The notes under the pieces are model-generated. The model did no database searches, had not been told where the DNA came from, and saw nothing but the letters and a program-made list of their open reading frames with translations. Shown in pieces: positions 10,063 to 18,882 of a stretch of 64,000 bases of DNA. The position numbers and the translations under genes are program-made. Source of the stretch: JAVJUS01 sp040220455 (GTDB lineage Bacteria; Pseudomonadota; Alphaproteobacteria; DSM-16000; Inquilinaceae); the NCBI GenBank assembly GCA_040220455.1, contig JAVJUS010000055.1, positions 62,001-126,000 of the forward strand, written 5' to 3'. Positions within the stretch are counted from its first letter, which is position 1; every line of letters begins with the position of its first letter.

Positions 10063-10680
10063 TCAGCGCGAGTAGAACTCGATCACCAGGTTCGGCTCCA
10101 TCTGAACCGGGTACGGCACGTCCATGAGCTGCGGCAGCCGGACGAACTTGCCCTTCATCGAGGAGTGATCGACCTCGATATAATCCGGGATGTCGCGCTC
10201 CGGCGACTGGACGCCGTCGAGGACCAGGGGAAGCTGCTTCGACTTCTCCTTCACCTCGATCGTGTCGCCGTCCTTCACCTGGTAGGAGGGGACGTTGACC
10301 TTCTTGCCGTTGACCAGCACGTGGCCGTGGCTGACGAACTGGCGCGCGGCGAAGACGGTCGGCACGAACTTCATGCGGTAGACGACGGCGTCGAGCCGGC
10401 TTTCCAGCAGGCCGATCAGGTTCTCGCCCGTGTCGCCCTTCCGGCGCACCGCCTCGTCATAATACTTGCGGAACTGCTTCTCGCCGATATTGCCGTAGTA
10501 GCCCTTCATCTTCTGCTTTGCCATGAGCTGGATGCCGTAGTCGGTCGGCTTCCGCCGCCGCTGGCCGTGCTCGCCGGGGCCGTATTCGCGCTTGTTGACG
10601 GGGCTCTTCGAGCGTCCCCAGAGGTTGACGCCCAGACGACGGTCGATCTTGTGCTTGACCGCCACGCGCTGCTTGGCCAT
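10063..10680 (-). CDS. rpsD: 30S ribosomal protein S4
   Basis: S4 is a primary 16S rRNA binder that nucleates small-subunit assembly. The 205-residue product has KHKIDRRLGVNLWG, SPVNKREYGPGEHGQRRR, and the S4 RNA-binding domain RLDAVVYRMKFV through HVLVNGKKVNVPSYQVKDGD. The N-terminus has no zinc-finger Cys set, as in the C-minus form. ATG at 10680 is preferred over an in-frame ATG at 10689: an AAGGAG lies 9 nt before the former but abuts the latter. It is downstream of trmJ, separated by about 200 bp, and is a monocistronic gene as in other alphaproteobacteria. Confidence 0.97.
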   Translation of the reverse strand: MAKQRVAVKHKIDRRLGVNLWGRSKSPVNKREYGPGEHGQRRRKPTDYGIQLMAKQKMKGYYGNIGEKQFRKYYDEAVRRKGDTGENLIGLLESRLDAVVYRMKFVPTVFAARQFVSHGHVLVNGKKVNVPSYQVKDGDTIEVKEKSKQLPLVLDGVQSPERDIPDYIEVDHSSMKGKFVRLPQLMDVPYPVQMEPNLVIEFYSR

Positions 10681-10884
10681 CGCGCGCATCTCCTTCGCTG
10701 TCGCCGGGCCTGTCGCGCCGCCCGGTCGTGAGGTTGTCCCGATAGGCCCGCTCCGTCGCGAGAGACGGAAGCGGACGGGGCGCCGGCTTGCGGCCCGGGG
10801 CGTCGCGCGACGACGCCGGATAGGCCTAGCCGGACCCGCGTTCTCGGGAATGAGGCGCGGGTTATACCCGATGGCGCGGCGTTG

Positions 10885-11736
10885 TCAAACGTCGCGGTTC
10901 GCGGCCTTGCGTGCGCCCTCGCCCGTCCGCTCCTCCCCCGCCTCTACGGTTGGCCGGCCGCGCGGGCGGCCGTCCTTGCGCCGGCCGGTCAGCGCGGTGA
11001 CGATCCCGTGCAGGATCCCGATCTCCGCCTCGGTCGGCCGGGCGCGGCCGATCAGGTTGGCGATAGTGCGTAGCATCCCGGCCCGCTTCTCCGGCACGCG
11101 GAAGAAGGCCGCGGCGTCCAGCTCGCCCTCCAGATGCTCCAGGAAATTGAGCACCAGCGCGCGCGGCGCCTCCGGCGGGCCGGCATCGGCCTCCGCCGCC
11201 TCGGGGGGCGGCGCGGCCTGCCACCACTCGCTGGCCACCAGCAGGACAGCCTGGGCCAGGTTGAGGGAGGAGAAGCCGGGGTTGAGCGGCGCGGTGATCA
11301 CCGTGTCGGCGCGCGCCACGTCGTCGTTGTCCAGGCCGGCGCGCTCCCCGCCGAACAGGATGCCGACCGCCCGGCCGCCGCCGATCGCCGCGCGCATCTC
11401 CGGCGCCGCCTCGCGCGGGGTCTGGACCGGCTTGATCAAGTAGCGCGGCCGCGCCGTCGTGGCGTAGACGCGGTTGAGGTCGGCGATCGCCGCCTCGGTC
11501 GTCTCGAACACGCGCGCGGCGTCGATCACGACATCGGCGCCCGAGGCATTGGCCCGGGCCGTCTCGCTCGGCCAGCCATCGCGCGGGGCGACAAGGCGCA
11601 GGTCGGTGAGCCCGAAATTCAGCATGGCGCGCGCCGCCGCGCCGATATTCTCGCCAAGCTGGGGGCGGACCAGCACTACCGCCGGCCCCGGCCCCGCCCC
11701 GGCTGCCGCCGCACGCGAGCGATCGGTCCCCGCCAT
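10885..11736 (-). CDS. trmJ: TrmJ/LasT-type tRNA/rRNA ribose 2'-O-methyltransferase (SPOUT)
   Basis: The 283-residue SPOUT enzyme would methylate the ribose of a nucleotide in the tRNA anticodon loop (position 32 in E. coli TrmJ) using SAM. Motifs are VVLVRPQLGENIGAAARAM at the N-terminus, GILFGGERAGLDNDD (motif 2) and the knot-forming NPGFSSLNLAQAVLLVA (motif 3). A C-terminal helical extension with LEHLEGELDAAAFF and LIGRARPTEAEIGILHGI is typical of TrmJ. ATG at 11736 starts just before the first motif. It overlaps nothing and is 44 bp downstream of the molybdopterin gene, so possibly co-transcribed with it. Confidence 0.88.
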   Translation of the reverse strand: MAGTDRSRAAAAGAGPGPAVVLVRPQLGENIGAAARAMLNFGLTDLRLVAPRDGWPSETARANASGADVVIDAARVFETTEAAIADLNRVYATTARPRYLIKPVQTPREAAPEMRAAIGGGRAVGILFGGERAGLDNDDVARADTVITAPLNPGFSSLNLAQAVLLVASEWWQAAPPPEAAEADAGPPEAPRALVLNFLEHLEGELDAAAFFRVPEKRAGMLRTIANLIGRARPTEAEIGILHGIVTALTGRRKDGRPRGRPTVEAGEERTGEGARKAANRDV

Positions 11737-11780
11737 GGCCGCTCTCGCCTCCCCGCCCGTTGCGCCCGCCGCCGGCCCGC

Positions 11781-12890
11781 TCAGCCGAGCCCGCGGGCGC
11801 GCAGGCCGTCGCGCTGGGCGTCCGACAGCCGCTCGGCCACGTCGCCCGGCAGTACGGTCGCCGGGTCGAGGCGCGCCGCGCCGGGTCCGCCGGCGGGATC
11901 CGTCGGCTCCGGGAACAGGGTCGTGCCGAACAGGCTGGCGTCCGTGAAATCCGCGCCGGAGAGGTCGGCTCCCCGGAAGTCCGCGCCCTCCAGGTCGGCG
12001 CCGGTGAACTTCGCCCCGGTCAGGTCGGCGCCGTTGAGCCGCGCGCCGGACAGGTTCGCCTCGTCGAAGCGCGCGCCGGCCAGCCGGGCGCCCCGGAAGG
12101 AGGCGTTGCGCAGCAGCGCGCCGCGCGCGTCGAGCCCGGTCAGGTCGATGCCGTCGGCCTCCACGCCGAGCAGGTCGAGCCCGGCGAAGCGCCGGTCGCT
12201 CATCGCGCGCGCGACCGTGAGCCGGTCCAGGTTGCGGGCGACGAAGCGCTCCTCCGCCCAGGGGTCGGCGTGGTTGTGGTAGCCCGACTCCGACTCCCAG
12301 GTGCCCAGCCGGTCCTCGGCCAGCAGCTCGATCGTCTCCAGCCACTTGATCGACTTGTAGAAGTACTTGCCGGGCACGACCATGCGCACCGGGCCGCCAT
12401 GCTCCGGCGCCAGCGGCCTGTCCTCGTGGGCGAAGGCGACCAGCGCGCCGGCGGCCAGCGCCTCGTCCAGGCGCAAGGACGTCGCGTGGCCGTGCTCGCT
12501 GCGCGCGCCGAACCACACGAAGCGCGCCTCGGGCCTGACGCCGGCGCGCTCCAACACCTCGCCCAGCGGCACGCCGGTGAAGGCCTGGTCGAGCTTCGAC
12601 CAGCGGGTCACGCAATGGATGTCGATCCGTTGCCGGGCATCGGGCAGCGACTGCAACACGTCGAGGGAGAAGACCTGCGGGCGCTCGACCAGGCCGCCGA
12701 TGCTCACGGTCCAGGGCCGGTCGTCGGCGCGTGGCGCCCGCTCGCCGACCACCGGCCACTTGGACGGCGAGGCCAGCGCCTGGTTTGGCGGCAGGCGCGA
12801 GGCCCGGTCGGCCCCGGACCTGTCGCCCCCGGACGGATCGTCGCCGGAGCGCTCGCCCCCGGGCGGGTGGTGGTCGGACGGATCGGTCAT
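11781..12890 (-). CDS. sulfite oxidase-like molybdopterin oxidoreductase fused to pentapeptide repeats
   Basis: The 369-residue product has two parts. Residues ~40-220 are a sulfite-oxidase/YedY-type molybdopterin domain: Cys93 in HCVTRWS is the predicted Mo ligand, with HGGPVRMVVPGKYFYKS and WESESGYHNHADPW typical of the family. Residues ~235-326 are a run of pentapeptide repeats (ANLSG, ADLTG, ADFRG type), a right-handed beta helix. The short C-terminal tail ends SDAQRDGLRARGLG. There is no Tat signal or transmembrane segment, so it is likely cytosolic, unlike YedY. The substrate is unknown. The N-terminal ~35 residues are Gly/Ser/Asp-rich and disordered in appearance. Confidence 0.82.
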   Translation of the reverse strand: MTDPSDHHPPGGERSGDDPSGGDRSGADRASRLPPNQALASPSKWPVVGERAPRADDRPWTVSIGGLVERPQVFSLDVLQSLPDARQRIDIHCVTRWSKLDQAFTGVPLGEVLERAGVRPEARFVWFGARSEHGHATSLRLDEALAAGALVAFAHEDRPLAPEHGGPVRMVVPGKYFYKSIKWLETIELLAEDRLGTWESESGYHNHADPWAEERFVARNLDRLTVARAMSDRRFAGLDLLGVEADGIDLTGLDARGALLRNASFRGARLAGARFDEANLSGARLNGADLTGAKFTGADLEGADFRGADLSGADFTDASLFGTTLFPEPTDPAGGPGAARLDPATVLPGDVAERLSDAQRDGLRARGLG

Positions 12891-12930
12891 GGTCGCGTCG
12901 TTCCGGTGGCGGGGGCTCCGGTCGCGGGGC

Positions 12931-14523
12931 TCACGCCTTGGCGATCCCGTCGCAGAAGAGCTTGTAGGTGAAGCTGTCGCCCAGCGCGTCGAACGAGGCG
13001 TCGATGATGTTGGTCGACACCCCCACCGTCGCCCAGCGCTCGCCCGAGCCGTTGGCGCTCTCGATCAGGACGCGGGGCATGGCGCCCGACGCCTCCGTCG
13101 CCTTGAGGATGCGCACCCGGAAATCCACGAGCTTCATCTTCACGAGATCCGGGTAGCTCGGCTCCAATGCCTTGCGCAGCGCCCGGTCGATCGCGTTGAC
13201 CGGGCCGTTGCCGTCGGCGACCTCGTGGCGCTGGGTGTTGCCGACCTTCACCTTGACCGTCGCCTCCGACTCCGTGACGAGCTGGCCGCGCGCGTTGAAA
13301 CGCCGCTCGTCGACGACGGAGAAGCGCTCCAGCGTGAAGTATTCCGGCACCTGGCCCAGCATACGCCGGGCGAGCAGCGCAAAGCTCGCCTCCGCGCCGT
13401 CATAAGCGTAGCCGTCGAACTCCCGCTGCTTGACCAGTCGGACGAGCTTGTCGACGTTCGGATGCTTGGGGTCGACCTCGATCCCCAGCTCCGCCAGCCG
13501 GGCCAGCACGTTGGACTTGCCGGCCTGGTCGGAGACGACGATGTGGCGCCGGTTGCCGACGATCTCCGGCTCGATGTGCTCGTAGGACCGAGGGTCCTTG
13601 GCCATCGCGGAGGCATGCAGCCCGCCCTTGTGGGTGAAGGCCCGGGTGCCGACATAGGGCGCGCTCTCCATCGGCGCCCGGTTCAGCAGGTCGTCGAACC
13701 AGCGCGAGACATGGGTCAGCGAGGCGAGCCCGTGGGCGTCGATCCCGGTATCGAGGCCCATCTTCAGTGCCAGCGTCGGGATCAGGGCGATCAGGTTGGC
13801 GTTGCCGCACCGCTCCCCCAGCCCGCCCAGCGTGCCCTGGACATGGCGCGCGCCGGCGCGCACCGCGGCCAGGGAGTTGGCGATGGCGTTGCCCGTGTCG
13901 TCATGGGTGTGGATGCCCAGCCGGTCGCCCGGGATGCGTTCGGCGACGCGGCGCACGACGGTCTCGATCTCGTCGGGCAGCGTGCCGCCATTCGTGTCGC
14001 ACAGGACGACCCAGCGCGCGCCGGCGGCGTAGGCCGCCTCGACGCAGGCCATGGCGTAGTCCGGATTGGCCTTGTAGCCGTCGAAGAAGTGCTCGGCGTC
14101 GAACAGCGCCTCGCGCTTGCGCGCCGCGGCCTCGGCCACCGACTCCCCGATCGCGTCGACATTCTCCGCCCGGGGCACGCCCAGCGCCACGTCGACGTGG
14201 AAGTCCCAGGTCTTGCCGACCAGGCAGATCGCGTCGGCGGCGCTGTTGACCAGGGCCTGCAGGCCGGGATCGTTGGCGGCCGAGCGGCCGGCCTTGCGGG
14301 TCATGCCGAAGGCGGTGAAGAGCGCGCGGCCGAGGCCCGGCGACTCCGCGAAGAAGGCGTCGTCGGTCGGGTTGGCGCCGGGCCAGCCGCCCTCGACATA
14401 GTCGATGCCCAGGCGATCGAGTTCGCGCGCGATCGCCCGCTTGTCGGAAACGGAGAAATCGACGCCCTGGGTCTGCGCGCCGTCGCGCAGGGTGGTATCG
14501 AACAGGTAGACGCGGTCTGACAA
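12931..14523 (-). CDS. cimA: citramalate synthase
   Basis: The 530-residue protein condenses pyruvate with acetyl-CoA to citramalate, an entry to isoleucine. It has the HMGL-like TIM barrel with LFDTTLRDGAQTQGVDFSV and the metal-binding HTHDDTGNAIANSLAAVRAG, then a LeuA allosteric-type C-terminal domain. The GVDFS stretch and length separate CimA from 2-isopropylmalate synthase. Its stop lies 40 bp before the molybdopterin gene. No other isoleucine genes are nearby. A homocitrate synthase-like role is less likely, given the overall CimA type (MSDRVYLFDTTLRDG). Confidence 0.9.
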   Translation of the reverse strand: MSDRVYLFDTTLRDGAQTQGVDFSVSDKRAIARELDRLGIDYVEGGWPGANPTDDAFFAESPGLGRALFTAFGMTRKAGRSAANDPGLQALVNSAADAICLVGKTWDFHVDVALGVPRAENVDAIGESVAEAAARKREALFDAEHFFDGYKANPDYAMACVEAAYAAGARWVVLCDTNGGTLPDEIETVVRRVAERIPGDRLGIHTHDDTGNAIANSLAAVRAGARHVQGTLGGLGERCGNANLIALIPTLALKMGLDTGIDAHGLASLTHVSRWFDDLLNRAPMESAPYVGTRAFTHKGGLHASAMAKDPRSYEHIEPEIVGNRRHIVVSDQAGKSNVLARLAELGIEVDPKHPNVDKLVRLVKQREFDGYAYDGAEASFALLARRMLGQVPEYFTLERFSVVDERRFNARGQLVTESEATVKVKVGNTQRHEVADGNGPVNAIDRALRKALEPSYPDLVKMKLVDFRVRILKATEASGAMPRVLIESANGSGERWATVGVSTNIIDASFDALGDSFTYKLFCDGIAKA

Positions 14524-14651
14524 AGCGGAAATTCGGTCTGGCGGTTACGGATTTCGGCGGCCCTCGCCGATCACGCCGTCTTACAGGAGGCCGCGCGGTG
14601 TCGGCAACACCGCTGCCCGGCGCCGGTCGCCCGGGGCCGGTCCGAGCCCCT

Positions 14652-14999
14652 TCAGCCGGCGGCGCAGTCGATGCAGGTGGGCACGCTGGGATCGTGTTCC
14701 AGGCGCTTGAGGGCGATCGGCTCGCCGCAGGTCACGCAGTAGCCGAACTCCCCCTCGGCGAGGCGGGCGAGCGCGGTCTCGATCCGCTCCAGCTCGGCGG
14801 CGCGGCGGCGTTGCTGGGCCTGGCTCATCGCCTGTTGCTGCAGGGCGTCCATCCGGCTGAGCCGGCCCTGCACCTGGGGGTCGAGCTCGACCGGCCGGCG
14901 GCTGTCCTCGCCGACGGCGTCGACGGCGAGGAGGTCGTCCCGCCGCTGCTCCAGTCTGCGTCGCATCGCCTCGGCATCGATATCCTCGCGGTCCGTCAT
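14652..14999 (-). CDS. DksA/TraR family zinc-finger protein
   Basis: The 115-residue product has a coiled-coil-like Glu/Arg-rich N-terminal half and a C-terminal C4 zinc finger with Cys88, Cys91, Cys109 and Cys112 (GYCVTCGEPI and TCIDC). It is shorter than true DksA (about 150 residues) and lacks the paired acidic tip motif DXXDXA in a form I can identify, so it may not act on RNA polymerase like DksA. It lies 11 bp from the upstream VOC gene and is probably co-transcribed with it. Confidence 0.85.
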   Translation of the reverse strand: MTDREDIDAEAMRRRLEQRRDDLLAVDAVGEDSRRPVELDPQVQGRLSRMDALQQQAMSQAQQRRRAAELERIETALARLAEGEFGYCVTCGEPIALKRLEHDPSVPTCIDCAAG

Positions 15000-15010
15000 G
15001 GGACAAAACC

Positions 15011-15457
15011 CTACGACGCGGGCGGCGGCAGTGTCATCCGTCCATCCGCGTCCAGCGGCGCGTAGGGATTGTAGGCGATCTCCCAGGCATGACCGTCGGG
15101 ATCGGCGACATAGCCGCCATAGCCGCCCCAGTGCTTGCGCTCGGCCGGCTTGATCAAGCTGCCGCCCGCCGCGACCGCCGCCGCCAGCGCCGAGTCGACC
15201 TCCGCCTCGCTGTCCATGTTGATCGCGACCGTGACGCCGGAGAAGGCGTCGGTCTTCTCAGGCGGCAGCCCCGCATCTTCGGCGAGCATGTCGCGGGGAT
15301 GCAGCCCGAACACCACGCCGCCCATGTCGAAGAAGACGACCTGCGCGTTGCTGGCGGCCGACGGCCGCCAACCTAGGCCATCGACATAGAAGACGCGGGC
15401 CCGATCCATATCGGCGACGCCGAGGGTGACGAGGGTGAGGCGCTGGGGAACCGGCAT
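15011..15457 (-). CDS. VOC-superfamily (glyoxalase/bleomycin-resistance fold) protein
   Basis: The 148-residue protein has two beta-alpha-beta-beta-beta modules: TLVTLGVADMDRARVFYVD at the N-terminus and GGYGGYVADPDGHAWEIAYNP at the C-terminus. The Asp-Pro-Asp-Gly-His-x-Trp-Glu end is a classic VOC metal-binding region. The substrate is not predictable. It is divergent from the degP gene, with 75 bp between their starts holding both promoters. Confidence 0.82.
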   Translation of the reverse strand: MPVPQRLTLVTLGVADMDRARVFYVDGLGWRPSAASNAQVVFFDMGGVVFGLHPRDMLAEDAGLPPEKTDAFSGVTVAINMDSEAEVDSALAAAVAAGGSLIKPAERKHWGGYGGYVADPDGHAWEIAYNPYAPLDADGRMTLPPPAS

Positions 15458-15532
15458 GCCGCCGACTCTGCTCCCGGGTCACGGCCGTCGCCAACTCTTT
15501 TCCGGCACCGGCCGCGCCCCTACAGTTAGGCC

Positions 15533-16978
15533 ATGCCTCGGTTGTCCTGCTCCACCGTGCCGCCGCGCGCCGGCCTCGCCGTCCTGCTCGCCGTCGCCGC
15601 GGCGCTCGTGCTGTCGCCGCCGGCCCGCGCGGCGGAGGCCGTGCCGGAGAGCGAGCAGCAGATCAAGCTGACCTTCGCGCCGCTGATCCGCGAGGCGGCG
15701 CCGGCGGTCGTGAACATCTACACCACCCGCCAGGTGCGCGAGCGCCAGGTCTCCCCGCTCTTCGACGACCCGTTCTTCCGCCGGTTCTTCGGCCGCGACT
15801 TCCCCTTCGGCCCGGAGCGCGAGCGCCGGCAGAACGCGCTGGGCTCGGGCGTCATCGTCAGCGGCGACGGGCTGGTCGTGACCAATCACCACGTCGTCGA
15901 AAACGCCGACTCGATCAAGGTCGTGCTCAACGACCGGACCGAGTACGCGGCGGAGACGGTGCTCAGCGACGAGCGCACGGATCTCGCGGTGCTGCGCATC
16001 GCCGATGCCGGCGACCGCTCCCTGCCGGCGCTCGACCTCGCCGCGCCGGATTCGCTCGCCGTCGGGGATCTCGTGCTGGCGATCGGCAACCCGTTCGGCG
16101 TCGGCCAGACGGTGACCATGGGCATCGTCTCGGCGCTCGCCCGCACCTCGGTCGGCATCAGCGACTACAGCTTCTTCATCCAGACCGACGCGGCGATCAA
16201 TCCGGGCAACTCGGGCGGCGCGCTGGTCGACATCCATGGCGATCTGGTGGGCATCAATACGGCGATCTTCAGCCGCGACGGCGGCTCGCTCGGCATCGGC
16301 TTCGCCGTCCCGGTGGACATGGTGCGCGCCGTCGTCCATGCCGCCGAGACCGGGCGACCCCTGGTGCGCCCGTGGCTCGGCGCGTCGGGCCAAGGCATCA
16401 CGGCGGAGATCGCGGAGGGCCTCGGCCTCGACCGGCCGGCGGGCGTGCTGGTCAACGCCATCCACCCCGGCGGGCCGGCGGCGACAGCGGGACTCGACGT
16501 CGGCGACGTCATCGTTGCCCTCGACGGCCGCCGGGTCGACGATCCGGAGGCCCTGCGCTACCGCATCGCGACGCTGACGCCCGGCGACGAGGCGGTGCTG
16601 TCCATCCTGCGCGACGGCCGGCCGCGCGACCTGACCTTCCCCGTCGCCCTGCCGCCGGACGAGCCGCCGCGCGACGAGACCGTCATCGAGGGCCGCACGC
16701 CGCTGGCCGGCGCGACCGTCGCCAACCTGAACCCCGCCCTGGCGCAGGAGCTGGGCCTCCAGCCGCCGGCGGAACCGGAAGTGGTCGTCCTCTCGGTCGC
16801 CCGGGGCGCGCCGGCCGCGCGGGTCGGCCTGCGCCCCGGCGACCGGATCGTCGCGCTCGACCGGCGGGCGATCGGCTCGGTCGCCGCGCTCGGCGACGCG
16901 CTCGACGGCAGCGGCCCGCCCTGGCGGCTGACGATCCGCCGCGACGGGCGGGATCTGACCAGCGTGATCGGGGGCTGA
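15533..16978 (+). CDS. DegP/HtrA-type periplasmic serine protease with two PDZ domains
   Basis: The 481-residue protein degrades or refolds damaged envelope proteins. A signal peptide ends near ARAAEA (about residue 35). The catalytic triad is His120 (TNHHVV), Asp150 (ERTDLAVLR) and Ser227 (NPGNSGGAL). Two PDZ domains follow, marked by GVLVNAIHPGGPAATAGLDVGDVI and VVVLSVARGAPAARVGLRPGDRI (cited in part). The first ~100 residues include the FFRRFFGRDF loop typical of alphaproteobacterial DegP-like (Do) proteases. It is the first gene of a rightward block, with rarA starting 3 bp after its stop. Confidence 0.93.
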   Translation: MPRLSCSTVPPRAGLAVLLAVAAALVLSPPARAAEAVPESEQQIKLTFAPLIREAAPAVVNIYTTRQVRERQVSPLFDDPFFRRFFGRDFPFGPERERRQNALGSGVIVSGDGLVVTNHHVVENADSIKVVLNDRTEYAAETVLSDERTDLAVLRIADAGDRSLPALDLAAPDSLAVGDLVLAIGNPFGVGQTVTMGIVSALARTSVGISDYSFFIQTDAAINPGNSGGALVDIHGDLVGINTAIFSRDGGSLGIGFAVPVDMVRAVVHAAETGRPLVRPWLGASGQGITAEIAEGLGLDRPAGVLVNAIHPGGPAATAGLDVGDVIVALDGRRVDDPEALRYRIATLTPGDEAVLSILRDGRPRDLTFPVALPPDEPPRDETVIEGRTPLAGATVANLNPALAQELGLQPPAEPEVVVLSVARGAPAARVGLRPGDRIVALDRRAIGSVAALGDALDGSGPPWRLTIRRDGRDLTSVIGG

Positions 16979-16981
16979 GCG

Positions 16982-18337
16982 GTGGCGGCGGCCAAGCGCG
17001 GCGGCGCGGCCGGCGACGGCCCCGGCCTGTTCGAGAGCCAGAGCCCGAGACCGCTGGCCGACCGCCTGCGCCCGGCCCGGCTGGCCGACGTGGTGGGCCA
17101 GGAGCACCTGCTGGGCCCCGAAGGCGCCATCGGCCGGATGGTGGCGCAGCACCGGCTCGCCTCGATGATCCTGTGGGGGCCGCCGGGCTGCGGCAAGACG
17201 ACCATCGCCCGGCTGATCGCCGAAGGATCGGGGCTGCATTTCGAGCCCCTGTCGGCCGTGTTCTCCGGCGTGGCGGAGCTGCGCAAGGTTTTCGAGGCCG
17301 CCCGCGAGCGCCGGCGCGACGGCATCGGCACCCTACTCTTCGTCGACGAGATCCACCGCTTCAACCGGGCCCAGCAGGACGCCTTCCTGCCGGTGGTCGA
17401 GGACGGCACGGTGACGCTGGTCGGCGCGACGACGGAGAATCCGTCCTTCGAGCTCAATGCCGCCCTGCTGTCGCGCTGCCAGGTCTTCGTGCTCAACCGG
17501 CTGGGCGAGGCGGCGCTCGAGACCCTGCTGGCCCGCGCGGAGGCCGAGGAAGGCCGCGCCCTGCCGGTGACGGAGGACGGGCGCGCCGCCCTCAAGGCCA
17601 TGGCCGACGGCGACGGCCGCTTCGCGCTCAACCTGTGCGAGGAACTCTTCGCGCTGGGCGCGGCGGAGGCGATGGATCCGGCCGCGCTGGCCGTGACGGT
17701 CCAGAAGCGCATGCCGCTCTACGACAAGGCGCAGGAAAGCCACTACAACCTCATCTCCGCCCTGCACAAGAGCCTGCGCGGCTCGGACACCGACGCCGCG
17801 CTCTACTGGTTGGCGCGCATGCTGGCGGGCGGCGAGGACCCGCTCTACATCGCCCGGCGCCTGGCCCGGTTCGCGGTCGAGGATGTCGGCATGGCCGATC
17901 CGGCAGCCCTCGTCCAGGCGCTGTCGGCCTGGGATCTCTACGAGCGGCTGGGTTCGCCGGAGGGGGAACTGGGCCTGGCCCAGGTGGTGATCTACCTGGG
18001 CACGGCGCCGAAGTCGAACGCCGCCTACAAGGCCTATGGCGCCTCCATGCGCGCGGCGCGGGAGACCGGCAGCCTGATGCCGCCCAAGCACATCCTCAAC
18101 GCGCCGACCCGGCTGATGAAGGACCTGGGCTACGCCAAGGGCTACGCCTACGACCACGACCAGCCCGACGCGTTTTCCGGACAGGACTATTTCCCCGAGG
18201 AGATGAACCGCCAGGTCTTCTACAATCCCGTCGACCGCGGCTTCGAGCGCGAGGTCAGGAAGCGCCTCGACTACTGGGCCAGACTCCGCGACCGCCGCGC
18301 CGGCGGCGGTGGCGAGGAGGGCCCCGAGGACGGCTGA
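16982..18337 (+). CDS. rarA: replication-associated recombination protein A (MgsA/RarA AAA+ ATPase)
   Basis: This AAA+ clamp-loader-like ATPase acts at stalled forks. The 451-residue protein has LADRLRPARLADVVGQEHLL, Walker A GPPGCGKTT, Walker B LLFVDEIHRFNRAQQDAF and sensor motif GATTENPSFELNAALLSRC, followed by the MgsA C-terminal tetramerisation region with KHILNAPTRLMKDLGY and GYAYDHD. It begins with GTG at 16982, just after the degP stop. The last ~15 residues are low-complexity Gly/Glu. The degP-rarA-crcB-rluC order recurs in related alphaproteobacteria. Confidence 0.94.
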   Translation: MAAAKRGGAAGDGPGLFESQSPRPLADRLRPARLADVVGQEHLLGPEGAIGRMVAQHRLASMILWGPPGCGKTTIARLIAEGSGLHFEPLSAVFSGVAELRKVFEAARERRRDGIGTLLFVDEIHRFNRAQQDAFLPVVEDGTVTLVGATTENPSFELNAALLSRCQVFVLNRLGEAALETLLARAEAEEGRALPVTEDGRAALKAMADGDGRFALNLCEELFALGAAEAMDPAALAVTVQKRMPLYDKAQESHYNLISALHKSLRGSDTDAALYWLARMLAGGEDPLYIARRLARFAVEDVGMADPAALVQALSAWDLYERLGSPEGELGLAQVVIYLGTAPKSNAAYKAYGASMRAARETGSLMPPKHILNAPTRLMKDLGYAKGYAYDHDQPDAFSGQDYFPEEMNRQVFYNPVDRGFEREVRKRLDYWARLRDRRAGGGGEEGPEDG

Positions 18338-18392
18338 GTCGCGCCCGTCCACCTTTCAAACCCCTCCCCCGACACCGGAAGGCCGTTCCCCC

Positions 18393-18806
18393 ATGCCGAC
18401 CGAACCCACCGATTTCGAGACCCTGGTCAAGCGCTCGCAGCCGAGCCGCTGGCTCGCCGCCCCGGCGGGGCTCTGCGCGCGCACGACGCCGGACGCCGAC
18501 GCCCCGACCTTCGACGCCCCGCCCGAGCGCGTCGCCGAGGCGGTCAAGGCGACGCTGGAGGCCTGGCCGAACACGAAGATCCTGGTGACCGCCAAGGACG
18601 GGCTGGGCTTCGAGGCGCTGACCCGCACGCCGGGGCTCAAGTTCAAGGACCTGGTCACCGCCCGCGTCCTGAAGCCGGAGCGCGACGGCGGCCCGACCCC
18701 GGTCGCCCTCTACAGCCGCTCGACCGTCGGCTACTGGGACATGGGCGTGAACCGGAAACGCGTGCAAGCGCTCACAGCGGAGATCCGGCGGCGCCTGGCC
18801 GCGTGA
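18393..18806 (+). CDS. DUF1499 family protein
   Basis: The 137-residue product ends with LKPERDGGPTPVALYSRSTVGYWDMGVNR in parts, where the YSRSTVGYWDMGVN segment is the DUF1499 signature. Family members often precede CrcB-like or cold-stress genes, but the function is unknown. There is no signal peptide. ATG at 18393 has a GGAAGG upstream. Codon use matches the surrounding genes. It lies between rarA and crcB with 55- and 76-bp gaps. Confidence 0.75.
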   Translation: MPTEPTDFETLVKRSQPSRWLAAPAGLCARTTPDADAPTFDAPPERVAEAVKATLEAWPNTKILVTAKDGLGFEALTRTPGLKFKDLVTARVLKPERDGGPTPVALYSRSTVGYWDMGVNRKRVQALTAEIRRRLAA

Positions 18807-18882
18807 GCGCAGGCGGGCGGGTGCCGGGCGCCGCCCGCCCCGGCATTGACAGCCGGCGCGGGCCGGGCCAAACCCGCGCGTC

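Noticed and set aside
10681..10689. Upstream in-frame ATG of rpsD at 10689
   Set aside because: Its ribosome site would abut the start; the ATG at 10680 has an AAGGAG at the right distance and the family N-terminus.
18807..18882. Fluoride riboswitch upstream of crcB
   Set aside because: The crcB-motif consensus (GG…GAUGG with pseudoknot loops) could not be found in the short GC-rich gap.
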